A DNA stretch of 64,000 bases from Chrysomallon squamiferum (Eukaryota; Mollusca; Gastropoda; Neomphalida; Peltospiridae): the NCBI GenBank assembly GCA_012295275.1, contig CM022675.1:15802189-15866188 (forward strand), in the 5' to 3' direction. Positions 52,158 to 64,000 of the stretch are shown here, piece after piece. How positions within the stretch are numbered: position 1 is the first letter of the stretch; each line of letters starts with the position of its first letter. The notes beneath the pieces are model-generated. The model searched no databases. It was not told the DNA's origin and saw only the letters and a program-made list of their open reading frames with translations. A program made the position numbers and the translations under genes.

Positions 52158-52619
52158 TATATAATACATACAGACAGTTGCAAAACAATATGTGTGTGTG
52201 TGTGTTGTTTTGTATACATATATTCATGTAAAGAATATAATTCACAGAAAAACCAGACAAAACTCGCTGGTAACAGATACTTTGATTTTATTTAATTGCA
52301 AATAAAATAAACTTGTTAATAGTTAATGCATTTGATGAAATATTTATTGGAGTATTTTTGACAAACAAGTAATTTGAACATTGTTCAAAGTACTTGTACC
52401 CTGAACATTTTCAGTACCATCCCTTACCATCCCTTGCACCAGCTTTTTTTTAAAAACTTATAGCTGTGAACAGTTATCAGTGAAACAAAAATCCAATAAA
52501 TAGGGGGAGAAATAAACTTTAAAAAAAAATAAAAAATAAAAAATAAAATAAAGAAATCAAATCAAAATAAAAAGTACATGTCAATAAGCTTGTGTGCATA
52601 CACATACATATACACTCAT

Positions 52620-52666
<47 letters not shown>

Positions 52667-53673
52667 ATAATTTTACATAATATTATTTATATCAAATACT
52701 TTTATGTATGTATCTCATATTTTTCTGCATTTAGAGAATACATTCCTAATTTACAGAATTAAAATAATTATATTTTTACTTTATAAATTTTTTTAAATTA
52801 ATTATAATAACGTATATATAAACTCCAGATACATTAAATACTATACATTTTTTATATTTTTATTTCATTTTAGTTATTAATTTATTAATTTAATTTTGTT
52901 TTTTATTTTAGGTGTTGCTGCTGCCCTGACAATGTGTGTTCATGTTCAGTACACACAGGAAGTATGGCAGAGTTATCCACATCGACTTCGATTCTACATG
53001 CTCACTGGATGTTTTATACAGCTAGCTGGAGTCTGTGGTTTTGTTTCGTATCTCTCTGTTGCTATAGCTCAGCATCAATGTAAGAATATCTACAGATGTG
53101 TAGAAACCATAACTTTGTTTGCAATAGATTCTAACTGTAGAAAACATTATTTTGTTTGGGATATATTTTAAGTGTAGAACATATTATTTGATTTGAGATG
53201 ACTTAATAAATTAATAAATAAATTAATGATATAAAGCTTTGATTATATATAAAATCCTTGATTTTTATTATGCATTTTTTTCTAAATTAATTGTTTCCAA
53301 CATTTTATCATTTTTGTTTCTGTTTGTTATTATACTTATGTAAATGTATCTGTATACAGAAAAAAACCTACAGTGTTTTTGTATTGGGGCTAGTATTATC
53401 TGAAAAACGTTTTTTTACAGACTTTTATTTAAATACACACAGACACACAGACAAACACAAAGACATGTATTTAAGTGTACAGCTATACTTTCAGCTCTGA
53501 CAGCCTATGGAAATGGCTACTTTCTCACAGCAATCTGGTGTTTTATGACCTGGAAATGGGGATTTCTTTTATTTTACTTTTCCCGAGCTTACAGAAGAAT
53601 GTATCTTGACATCTACACAATTCTTCCACAGGACCCCAAGGATGAACCCAATCCATATGGAAGCCATTTTTAA
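50882..53673 (+). CDS. SLC48A1: Haem transporter HRG1 (SLC48A1), complete, 3 exons
   Basis: Exons 50882-51020, 52912-53079 and 53495-53673 join GT-AG in phase to give 161 residues (human 146). Four predicted membrane segments: about 13-32, 40-58, 76-98 and 108-130. H57 in TM2 (CVHVQYTQEVW) and H101 in the second loop (AIAQHQSLT) align with the haem-coordinating histidines H56 and H90 of human HRG1; the C-terminal FSRAYRRM resembles the family's aromatic/basic signature. Known role: moves haem out of endosomes and lysosomes into the cytosol. The ATG has a good context (AAAATGGC) and no upstream in-frame ATG. Intron 1 (1.9 kb) hosts another small ORF. Confidence 0.93.
51586..51945 (+). CDS. MYND-like zinc-finger small protein nested in HRG1 intron 1
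   Basis: An uninterrupted 119-codon ORF with a strong start (GAGATGGCGG), on the same strand as the host. The N-terminal half (LTAFDELARHLSATGA) has no recognised domain. The C-terminal half has ordered Cys/His: C59-x2-C62, then C75-x4-C80, YC87-x3-C91 and a final H103-x4-C108; the string YCSRHC...HYKLFC fits the second half of a MYND finger (YCS-x2-C...H-x3-4-C). MYND fingers bind proline-rich peptides. An AATAAA overlaps the stop codon (51941-51946). It could be an independent nested gene, an alternative terminal exon of HRG1, or a retrocopy fragment; nothing in the DNA decides between these. Confidence 0.55.
   Translation: MAAPPSLTAFDELARHLSATGAISATRLFRLAIMSLFYTYGVSSSQVLSLNKIEVIQCYDCHIYKETQSDSSEICSYSRCLFNEGYCSRHCMAKLLHMNFSDHYKLFCMQLYNYVILDK
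52122..52153. repeat. (AC)n microsatellite
   Basis: CA-repeat in HRG1 intron 1; a second, longer one is at 52,620-52,664. Confidence 0.9.
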
Positions 53674-55962
53674 AATACATATTTTAGAGATCAGCAACTA
53701 CAACAACAACAACAACAACAGAAAACTAAGGACTTTTTTATGCCTCATTTTAAAGCTGCAATTTGTTAAGAAAATGTTTTGCATTTATTCTTTTGTATTA
53801 TAGCAGTCGTAATTTTAAACATACATTCAGCTTTTTTTTCCTGAGATATTGCTTTCTGTCGCTTTTTATAATATATATGCAATGTAGATTTTTCAAATTC
53901 ATATATACATAAATAAATAAATGAATAATGATAATATAATAAATAATAATTTAAAAAAAAAGAAGAATGTAGACTTAATTTTTTTAATTGTTTATGTTAA
54001 TTTTATTTTATATAAAAAATTAGATAACTGGATTACAGAGGGCAGACTCTATAAACATTTTAAACACTGACCCACCTAAACGCTTTCAGTATTTTAAAAT
54101 TTTACATTTTACATTTATGAGTTTAGAATTTGAGAAACAATATACTTCTATATGTATACTGAGATTTATGTATTTATTAAAAAGATACAGTTTAAAAAAA
54201 TAATAAGAATGCTGTGATTTTCTTTTAGTCTTTGAAGTGGACTGACTTAGTGTCTTCAGTTTTTGTGTTTTAATTTCATTTATTTGTTTACATTTTATAA
54301 TGTTATTATTTTGAATAACTTTTATGAGTTCACTCACTCTGCAAGTCATAATTTAATAAGTATTATTGTTTTTTTCATATTTTCAGTGTTTTAAAACTTG
54401 TTTTTCTTTTTTAAAAAGTTCACTGTTATTTAAATTTGTTTTGCTCATCTTAAGCTTGGTTAGTAGTTTTTATTAATATATCTTTTAACATATTCAAGTT
54501 TCTAATGGTAAATAAAGTTTAGTCTTAAAAAGACATTAAGCTTAATAACAAAAATATAAATTAAAATAAATACATATAACAACAAAATAATACAATAACA
54601 TTAATAACTTAATAATTTAATTTTTTTATATTTTAAATAACAGTGATGAGAAAATAACATTTTGCATTTATATATATATATATAGACACACACATACACA
54701 TGTGAATGTCTGTATGTATATCTCTCTATCTATGTGTGTATATATATATATATCAGTGTTGAACTGTACAAAACCTTTGCATAATTTTAGACCAAAAATA
54801 AAAATTATGTGATGTGCTTTTTGTTTATATATATACTTACTTTATTAACCTTTTTTTAACTATCCACATTTATTAAATAAATATTTGTTATTACTTGTTT
54901 TAGTTGAGTGTGACATGGATGCATGTGATGATCAACACTTTGTTCTTGTTGTAGATTAACATGTTTTTGGTGTTGATTACTATTTCATATTTGAAACAGA
55001 AAATAATACCCGTCCAGACTTGATTGTAAAAACTTGTGTTATCTGTTTACATAATTTATTATGTAATGTTTATTGTTAATATTTTTTAAAGAACTTTTGA
55101 GCCTTCTGAGCAAAGTTTTTTCCTTTAGTAATTTGTTTGCTCACTGGTAAAACTTCTCAGTGAACATTAGCATTCAATTCTTGTAGAGCCATATTATTTG
55201 AAAACTTTGTCAGTTGAACAAAGTTTTTCACCATCAACTGATTCCTCTCTAATGACACTTGTTTTTTTGCCTTGACCTTCGCTATTGCCTATTTCATTGG
55301 TGCCATTTTCTCTTGATCTTTCTAGCTACTACAGTTTCTGTCTTTTGAAATATCTGCAAATATTTCTAAAATTTTTATATGTCTCTAAGATTATATGTCT
55401 CTGTGTATAAGTTTCTGAAAACTGTTGAAAAAAATCTACTTACCTTACTTGAGGGTCATGTAATTCTTTTATAAGGCTTTTGATCCAGATTTGGTGTTTG
55501 TCATACAATAGTGTTTGTAATTAATTACAGTTTTATTACTGTGTGATTTCAGTATCTTTACATGAAATTTAACCATCATTTGGGGGGTGGCAGGGTTAAC
55601 TTGTAAAACCCACAATTTCAGCAGAACTGTTATTCTGAGAAATATAATACAAACTGTAAACACACATAACATTAAAACTTTTACACAAAAATGATTATAT
55701 TTTAAGTTTACAAATGTTAGGTATGAATTAATATTGGAAAAAGCATTTTAATTTTATGTGAAATATATATATTGAATTTTAGATTAAATTTATTTTCAAA
55801 CATTACTTTAATGGTACATACCAATGGCTAAATACAATTTGAATAACTGCCAGTTTAATTTGATTTTAATAACTAGTGTTTGCTAATAATAAAAGATAAT
55901 GATAATGATAAAAGACTAAGAAAGCACAATTTAAAAAAATGTTTAATAGTTTAGAAAGAAAT

Positions 55963-55995
<33 letters not shown>

Positions 55996-57640
55996 AAGCG
56001 ATTTTTGGTCTGTTTATAGAAAATCATGTTAAAAGTGAAAATATTTCAGTTGTTAAGCTTAAATATTATTTTAATTATTAACAAAGACTGGTCATAAACT
56101 TTAGTGAATATATATATATATATAAAAGATGAAAGTATTCCAAAAATATTTAGCTATTTGTTTGTACCATTAAAGTCCCTTTAATGTTTATATTTTATGA
56201 TATCCAGAGATTGCATTTAAATTTTATATTTGTTCAGTTTACAGGCACACTGTTGAAAGATGCATTTAAATTAGATTGAGTATTAGTTGTAAAATATTAA
56301 ACAGAAACATAATAGTGATTATTGGTTGACTACAGCATTGTTTGATGTCTTCAAGTTATATGATCAGCATTATTAAAATTTATTTGTTTTTGTTTAATTT
56401 ACTTTATTTCTCTATCTCTCTGTTTGAGTGTGTGTGTCAGATAAAATTGTGTTTTTATAATAATATGTTATAATTATTCATACATAAATTTATTAGTTGT
56501 AAGGTAATCTGGTCCATTGTCTAATATTACAAGAATTTTCTTTGAAACTAAAAACAATTAAAATTAAAATAAGAAATTAAAATAAGAAAAATTAAATATG
56601 TAAAACTGTTGTAATTTTCATTAATGTAATAGTTTTCCAAATTTCCAAATTTATGCCAAAATTTGATTGTACTGTCAATAAATGTCAACAAAATAATTTT
56701 TAAATTAAATAAGATTTATAAATTCCTTAATAATAATTTGTAAAATGATCACTGGCATTTCAGATTTATAAACTAATATGTTGAACTAACTGCTTTTTAT
56801 TAATATAACATTTGTAAAATATAAAGATATATAAATATATATTTTTTAAATATAATTTTATTATTATACAGTACATTCCAAATCAGGTCAGATATATTTT
56901 AATTGATGATGTTATTAGAGAAAATAATAATGTTTTTTTTATCATATATTTTTAAAATAAAGTAAGGAGTAAAATAAACTGTACATAGCTCTATGTATAA
57001 CCAAAGTAAGTTAGATTTGTTATTTGTAAGTGTTTTACTGGTACACACACATATATATATTACATGTTATCATGAATTTCATAGTCAATTTATTTCATTT
57101 AATAATTATTTATATTTATTGTTTTGTTCTTGATTAATAAGGCATTTATTTTATGCAGCAGTATATGCTTATACTGTCATGTTAAACATATATTAACCTG
57201 TGTTATACTTTGAAATAAACTGTGTAAATATTCACTGTTCTGTTTTGTTTAATTTTAATGCATCATTATAAAAGATACCCAATTATACAAGATACACCAT
57301 GATACTGACCCTTTTTGCATTACTTTTTGAAAAATGATATAAAATGACACAAAATAAAACATGATACTGACTTCTTTAATTGTGTCCTTTTCCAAAATAA
57401 GATATTGTAAATGCAGTATGCATGTCATTGAATGTATTTTACTGGATGTGAGAAGGTAAAATCCATAGGTACACTGAACTAATATTAAAGATTGAAGCAG
57501 CAGTAGATGTGTTTCTTGTTGACACTGTTCAAACAGGAGAATGATAAACGGCAAAACTGAAATATTTTGAAATTGAGAAAGTTTCAGGCAAATCTTGTAT
57601 CTGTCAGGTGCAGCTATTCTTTTTCACCAACTTTCACATA
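53674..57640. other. Downstream flank of HRG1
   Basis: Very AT-rich, with TA and AAAT microsatellites (for example 54,670-54,685 and 55,967-55,997). No exon, tRNA or other RNA gene recognised. Confidence 0.55.
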
Positions 57641-57659
57641 CTGTATTTAGAAAAGACCT

Positions 57660-58150
57660 ATATCTGTATCAAAAACATGATATATTCCTTTTACAAATAA
57701 TCTTTGTTTCAAAAAAAGTATCCCCTTAACAAAAACATAAAGTATCTCCTTCACAAAACAATACATCAGTCACATTTACAAATTTCATTTTCCCTTTGCA
57801 AAACCTTGAATATTCCTTTTACAAAACAAAATATACCCTTTTTATAAAACAATATATCTTATTATCAAATCTCATATTTCCCCTTTACCAAATGATATAC
57901 TGTCTTTACAGAACTTAATGAATTCCTTTTATCTAACATTAACTCCTTTTCAAGATATACCAATTACAAAATATCACATATGCCCTTTTCTAAAACAATA
58001 TATCCCATTTACCAAATATGGTATTTTTTTGTGTGTTTTGGCACTATTTCATATACCTTTGCAAAATACAGAATAATACTTTATATCTCCCTTTTTACCA
58101 AAATAGTACATACCTTTGCAAAACTTGATACACTTTCAACTCACATTTCT
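57660..58150. repeat. Degenerate minisatellite, about 23-bp period
   Basis: The word ATATTCCTTTTACAAAACAA and variants recur about every 20-26 bp (57,678; 57,718; 57,741; 57,788; 57,810; 57,834; 57,876 and on). Heavily diverged. Confidence 0.6.
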
Positions 58151-60572
58151 TATAAAGCAACATCCTAAATAACCAACAGAGGATGAAATAATTACATCAG
58201 TTAGGTTTACCATTTATACAAACGTTATTTTGTTATTATTTTTACCAGTTTGTTTTTTCACGAGCAACACACGCTCACACAAAATAAAAATAAAAAAAAG
58301 TTAAAATTTAAAATAATAATAAAATTAAAAAAATAATAATAAAAAAGTTTAAAAAAAAAAATAGTAATGATTTTTCCACTAAAACAAATTATACACATAG
58401 ACAAAAATATTCTGTACATTACGCACTGGCACTGATATAAATATATGTTTTTGTTTAGTTGAAGTTTCTTCGATAATTTTTTATATATTTTTTTATATTT
58501 TAATATTTGACATAGAGAAACTGTTAAAATAACAACAATGAAATAATAATAATAATAAATGTCACCCATGGACTGAACAATATTTATTTATTTGTTTGTT
58601 TGTTTGCTTGTTTTTAATAATTTAAAGTCGACACAAGTTGTCTAGTAATTACTATAATTCTAGTAATCTCCCTTACCTTGTTCTCTCATTTCAATATGAA
58701 CATCAGTCACCTGACACCTCACGTATCATTTTGCGGCGTTAATGACTGTTTTTGATGTAAATAGAATTTCGGTGGAAATAACATTGGCATTAGAATAAAA
58801 TAAGGTTTGTTATAAGTAATGCTTGATTAGTATAAGATGTCTGGAAGACGTATTATATAAGGAAATGGTGTACTTTCTTCTAATTCTTTTATTTCGCCTG
58901 ATTTGTCAAAAATATTCATAATTTATGCTTGTCACAAAATTGATCAATTCAGGATAGCCAGATGGTTATGTATTAACATTTGTCTGATTTTTTCTGCAAA
59001 TGGTAAGTATATATATATTTTTGGTAAGTTTTAAGTTTAAACTTTATTCCGCATCAATCTTAGATGATCGCTGATCTTCAAGGCATTTAGTATTTACTAA
59101 TTTTTCCCGATTTGGATAAATTTGCTGATTGATTACCGGTGTTGGAGTAAGCTTCTAAATCAAATTTATTTTCCTTATGGTACGGATTTACTTACATAAT
59201 ACACAGCGTCACCCAGAACAAAAGAATACATCTAATTAACTGTAACAACAGTATTTTATTTAAGTACTTGTAAATTTTAATGAATTGATTAAATATTAAA
59301 TTATTAACTGAATAGGTTTGGTATGTATTGATAGATGTTGTTGAGTATAAATTATAATATGCATAATTATGATAATATAAATTGAATATTTTTTTCTTTT
59401 CTAATGCTTGTTCTTTTTATTTAGTTTCAGCTTATTTTTTTTATTTTTTTATTTTTTTAAAATAAGTAAATAAAAGAATATTAACTGTAAATAAAAATTA
59501 TCCACAGTTCTCAGTTTCAGAATCTAAGATTACCAGAGATACTTTATTAACATGCACCCTTGGTGGTGACTTCTAAGCCTCTTATACATCTTAACCTTAT
59601 TATTTTTATTCTCTTGTATATCATCAAGTTATTATTTCATTATGTTATACATCTTCAAGTTGTGATTATTAGTTGTGATTTTTTTATTTATTTATTTATT
59701 TAAGAACTTATACATACTGGAAATATATTTTAAAATTTTTTGTTTAAATTTATATATTTTTTTAATTATTTTATATATTATTTTATATAAACCGGAAGTA
59801 TATCAAGTATGTGTAGCAAAATTGAGTGGAGTGTAAATATTTAAAAACAATGTGTTGAGACCTTTATCTAACTTATCAGGATACAATATTGTAAGTCAAT
59901 ATTTAGATGAGCAATATTATGTTTATGCATAATAATAAATAATAATAATAATCATCATCATCATAAAATAAACAAAATAAACTAAAGAGTCAATAATTTG
60001 TTTACACTGTCAGCTGTGGTTAGATAAATCAGTAATAATATTAATTTTATAAGGTGTATCTTATCAGGGGAAGAAACATAAATTATTTTACACTTGAGAT
60101 TTTATCTTTCAAGAATTATTTATGTGAACTGATCTTTTAATGTTCAAAGAGAACATGTTTAAGTAGTGTCATGTTCAGTTGTATATATGTCACATAAATA
60201 ATGAAAATATTTTATTAGCCTTTTATATCTAAATTATAATTATGACTAATAAAATGTTCTGTTTGTTATTTTGAACGTTTTCATCGTGGAAGGATATTGC
60301 TTTTCCAAGTCTCTATTCTGATGTTGTTATTGCTTTTTTTAATTTGGTCATATATTTAATCAGGTAATTTTTTACTTTAAATTAATGTTTTTAAGTTTTT
60401 TATTTTTAATTAAACAATTAAAAAAAAAAAAAAAAAAACTGAACCAAAAAACCCACAGGAACAATGTTTATTGTTTCATTATAATTTATCTTTTTTTAAT
60501 AACAAGGTTTATTGGTTCACAAATGTTAGGTTAGGTGCATTCAGTAATAATCAAAATAATAATATAGTAGTA

Positions 60573-60603
<31 letters not shown>

Positions 60604-61022
60604 CTTTTAACATTATTTTCAATTCAAGTTTAGACCAGCTAGAGGGATTTTGTTTTGTAACATTTTTATTCTGGTTTTTGTTAATTTAGAGAAAAGTGTG
60701 GAAGTCTGGTTTATATGTTCACTCGTAATTTGATCTGTGCAGGAAGCAAAAATAAATTTGCTTTCTCTACCAGCATATTTTAATTTTTTTTTATTTAACT
60801 TGGATTTTCTGCATGATAGTGTATGCAGCTATTTATGTTTCTTTATATATTTTATATTTTCCTGATCAGTAAAAAACTGCATTAGTTTCAGTTTATCATT
60901 TGTGAAACCTGTTATTTAGTTTTGATTGTTTTTAAGGATATACTGATATTCATTGACTTTATTTATTGTTTTGTTTTTGTAAATTATTTTATATACGTGT
61001 TTATAATTTTGTTTGATTCCAG
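58151..61022. other. Upstream region of V-ATPase subunit a
   Basis: AT-rich. A GTCACCTGAC word (58706-58715) lies in a CpG-containing patch that could be the promoter. A strong donor (CAAATG/GTAAGT at 59,002/59,003) could end a noncoding first exon that splices to 61,023. Poly-T and (TTTA)n runs otherwise. Confidence 0.4.
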
Positions 61023-61046
61023 GAACTGACTGTCTAGAAGACAAAC

Positions 61047-63108
61047 ATGGGGTCTATGTTGCGGAGTGAGGAAATGACCTTGTGTCAACTTTTCCTCCAG
61101 TCAGAAGCTGCGTATGCGTGCGTGTCGGAACTCGGAGAACTTGGACTGGTTCAGTTCAGAGATGTGAGTACACTCCAAGATCAGTAGAGAATCCACGAGT
61201 AACTCAAACATTCAGCACCACGTAGCTTCTGTTTAATTGTTACACTACAGATAAATTAGTAATACATTTTTCAGCATTTCTACGATCTTCACAGGATGAT
61301 AAAAATGTTAAGCAACTCATTTAAATTTTCTGTAATCATAAATCATTTCTTATCTTTTCTAATACTATTTGTTTTCCTCCAAATATTTTGGGTTTTGTGA
61401 CTCATATTTGAGTCATACATTTATGTTTTGTTAATAACATACAGACAGAATAGTATTATTAGAACAATATTCATTTCATGAAGTTTATTGTAATGTGTAA
61501 CTGGCACCATTGAAAAAATGAACATTAATTCCATAAATAAAACAATAAAATTCTGATATAAAAATGTCAATTAACTACTTTTATGTATATCATGTTTTCT
61601 GTTTACTGAATAACAAGAAACCACTGTGTTCTATTTTATTTTATTCTATAATATTTTTGTTATTTTATATTTTTTTTACTCCATTTTATTTTATTTTATT
61701 TTATTTTATTTTATTATTATTTTTTAATTATTATTATTTTTTTTTTGATTTATTTATTAATTTATTATATTATTTTTTTAAATTATTTTTATTTTTTTTT
61801 ATTTAATTTATTTAATTAATTTATTATATTATTTTTTAAAATTATTTTTAATTTTACTTAGTTTTTGTTTTCCAGTTAAACCCTGATGTAAATGCATTCC
61901 AGAGGAAATTTGTAAATGAAATTCGACGATGTGAAGAAATGGAAAGAAAACTTAGTAAATACTTTTAAACTAGTTACACTTTTAACTTGAAGTTTTATCA
62001 TCATACTCCAGTTCTCTGTCTGTAACAATAACAACATGCTCATCATATCAATCTTACATATTGTCTGAAGACATATTTAAATGGGAATGTTTGTTGCAAA
62101 GTTATGATGCTGAAAAAAATGTACTGTAGCTTTAACAAAAGATTAACACTTAGAGCAGCCTGGTTCAATTCCAGGTGATTAGTTTAATCTACTCAGCAAA
62201 TGTTTTTTAAAAGAATTTTATGATATAAAAATGTCCCCAAACAAAAAACAACAAAACAAAACTAAACAAATATATTATTATTGTTGCTGTTGTTATTGTT
62301 ATTATTTCACTCAACAAATGCAAATTTTGATAAAATGATAAATGATTTATCTGCTGTTGACAGGGTTTTTGGAAAAGGAGATAAAAAAGGATGGTATTCC
62401 AATGCTGGACACAGGTGACAACCCTGATGCTCCTGCCCCTAGGGAAATGATTGATCTAGAGGTGAGTTTTAGAGTGAAAAATAGCGAGAATATATAATAC
62501 AATGAATATTTTAAATATCTAACACACCACTACTTATTTCTAATTTTAGTATTATCCAAAGTTTGAATTTATTTTCCAGATAAATTGCAATTAATTATTA
62601 GTTGATAATGTATGATTGTCAAGGACAAATCATGTTAGAAAACAATATTTTATAATTTAGTAAAGGCTTGAAGTCACTTTGTTATAAATTGTAAATGTTA
62701 AAATAAATTTTTAGATTATATAGCTTTTCCTCCATCTGTGTAATAAAATAATGTTTTTATGTATAAAAACAATTATATATAAAAAAAAAAAAAATGTTTT
62801 GAAATCCAGAATTTTTGGATATGCAGAAAATCCTTTATGCATGTTCATTTCCTTATTTTCAAAAAAAATCAATATCTCGTTGAATATTGTGATTTTATTT
62901 GGTTTGTTATGACCATGTTAAACAGATGTTCTACACATTCTGTTGAAGTTTTAAACACTTCTATAAAATGGTTTTGTAGGCTACGTTTGAAAAACTTGAA
63001 AACGAGATGAAGGAGGTGAATGCTAACTCTGAAGCCTTGAAGAAAAACTTTCTGGAGCTCACAGAGCTGAAGCACATTTTGCGAAAAACTCAGACATTTT
63101 TTGACGAG
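61047..63108 (+). CDS. ATP6V0A1: V-type proton ATPase V0 subunit a, N-terminal exons (partial, runs off right edge)
   Basis: Coding exons 61047-61163, 61876-61954, 62364-62461 and 62980-63108, all GT-AG with consistent phases. The acceptor at 61,021-61,022 shows the start exon has 5'UTR and at least one upstream exon. The 141 residues seen ([40 protein letters not shown], later [20 protein letters not shown]) follow human ATP6V0A1 almost without gaps. This is the cytosolic N-terminal domain, which forms the peripheral stalk contact with V1; the proton-channel membrane half (about 700 further residues) lies beyond 64,000. The complex acidifies lysosomes, endosomes and secretory vesicles. No exon is visible between 63,109 and the edge. 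The a1 assignment against a2-a4 is only by closest recall. Confidence 0.95.
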
Positions 63109-63786
63109 GTTTGTGTTTACAGTTTTTTCCTTGTTTGTGATGCAGTCTGAGGATGAAACTTGATCAAAGATTTTGATCTCAGCATCAAACCACTAAACAC
63201 AACAACAACAAAAAAAAATCCCCTCAAAACCAAACAAAATTTGGATCACTTTTGCAAATGCTTAATTTTCATAATTAAGTGTATTTAGTCTTGACTTTTA
63301 GAAACTTTACAGTTCCTCCTTATTTAGTAAAACATTCAGTTTATTATTATAATCAGGTTTTTTTTTAAAGATAAATTCCAGTTTTATGTATATTATTATG
63401 TTTTGAAGACTGATACATTATCAGAACTGAAATATCTTTTCTCCACTTATATTTACAATAATAATAATAATAATAATAATAAAATAGTAGTTAAGCTAGG
63501 TTTCTTTTTCCCTCAGATTGCATCACATTTATTAACTGAAATTTCTTAAAATTTCTTCTAAGTTATTTCTTATAAATATTTCTTATTATATAAAATATGT
63601 TTCTTCTTATCTCCAGTAGCAATGTTTAAAACTGTTGTTTATTTTAAAATAAGGCAGCTGGTATTTTTTAGAATGTATTTTATCTTTGTAACATGTGGTG
63701 GAATTATTTTAATTCTCATGTGTCTATTCTTGTCAGAACCAGTATTTTTTGTTATCTTTTATTATATTCAGAATTTATTATTTTTA

Positions 63787-63849
<63 letters not shown>

Positions 63850-64000
63850 TTATTATTGGTTAAAATGTATTTTCTACCATAGAAAAATAAGGGATCAAGT
63901 TAGGTTAGCTATGTATTTTCCTGGTTGATAATTATTTGATATAGCAGTTATACAAGTCTGTGTGTATTTTAAATCTCAGTTGTGTTTTACAATTGTATGG
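63109..64000. other. V-ATPase subunit a intron 5 portion
   Basis: Intron beginning GTTTGTG. Contains (AAT)n at 63,455-63,482 and an ATT array at 63,783-63,850. No exon before the window ends. Confidence 0.7.

Noticed and set aside
61564-61806. 80-codon Phe/Tyr/Leu-rich ORF in V-ATPase intron
   Set aside because: Made of TTTTA-type low-complexity sequence inside an intron.
62159-62173. tRNA-like T-arm CTGGTTCAATTCCAG (a B-box match)
   Set aside because: No A-box, anticodon arm or acceptor stem upstream; at most a decayed tRNA-derived SINE fragment.

Overview
The window is eukaryotic and almost certainly molluscan. It is AT-rich, with long introns, many microsatellites, GT-AG splice sites and animal gene families. 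A 24-bp perfect palindrome followed by an ATTC-repeat tail (50,311-50,428) looks like a dispersed repeat I associate with gastropod and bivalve genomes; the exact taxon cannot be fixed from sequence alone. Nearly all genes are split, so open reading frames are mostly single exons; the gene models below were assembled from splice signals and reading-frame continuity.

Layout. 1-300: last coding exon of an unrecognised minus-strand gene. 0.4-5.4 kb: two minisatellites (20-bp and 30-bp periods). 7.0-16.4 kb (minus): a complete eight-exon hnRNP A/B (A2/B1-type) gene of 332 codons. Its introns 6 and 7 carry three H/ACA snoRNA-like units sharing one guide pocket, intron 1 carries a scrambled fourth copy, and intron 1 also holds an internally deleted Tc1/mariner element. 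17.8-30.4 kb: a large inverted duplication with 1.9-kb arms derived partly from a Tigger/pogo transposon, enclosing HP1/chromobox copy A (22.6-25.4 kb). 31.0-34.7 kb: THAP-domain transposon remnants, including a two-exon THAP protein with a truncated transposase domain. 35.1-37.7 kb: HP1/chromobox copy B, a segmental duplicate of copy A. Its 3' flank is split by an 8.5-kb block (about 38.45-46.9 kb) made of tandem MULE-type transposase fragments. 50.9-53.7 kb (plus): a complete three-exon haem transporter HRG1/SLC48A1 gene with a small MYND-like zinc-finger ORF nested in intron 1. 61.0-64.0 kb (plus): the first four coding exons of V-ATPase V0 subunit a, running off the right edge.

Gene relationships. 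HRG1 and V-ATPase subunit a both act on acidic endolysosomal membranes and lie on the same strand about 7 kb apart, but nothing in the sequence shows shared control. The two HP1 copies are damaged in complementary ways: copy A keeps the family-conserved residues but has one extra base that breaks the chromoshadow exon, while copy B has an intact frame but has lost the chromoshadow tryptophan that reads PxVxL partners.

The most novel item is the intronic H/ACA family in the hnRNP gene. Each of three units has a closed 5' hairpin, an ANANNA hinge at the same place, a 3' stem and an ACA box. The 5' pocket is complementary to the conserved LSU rRNA segment AAGGGAAGUCGGCAAA, on both sides of an unpaired UC.
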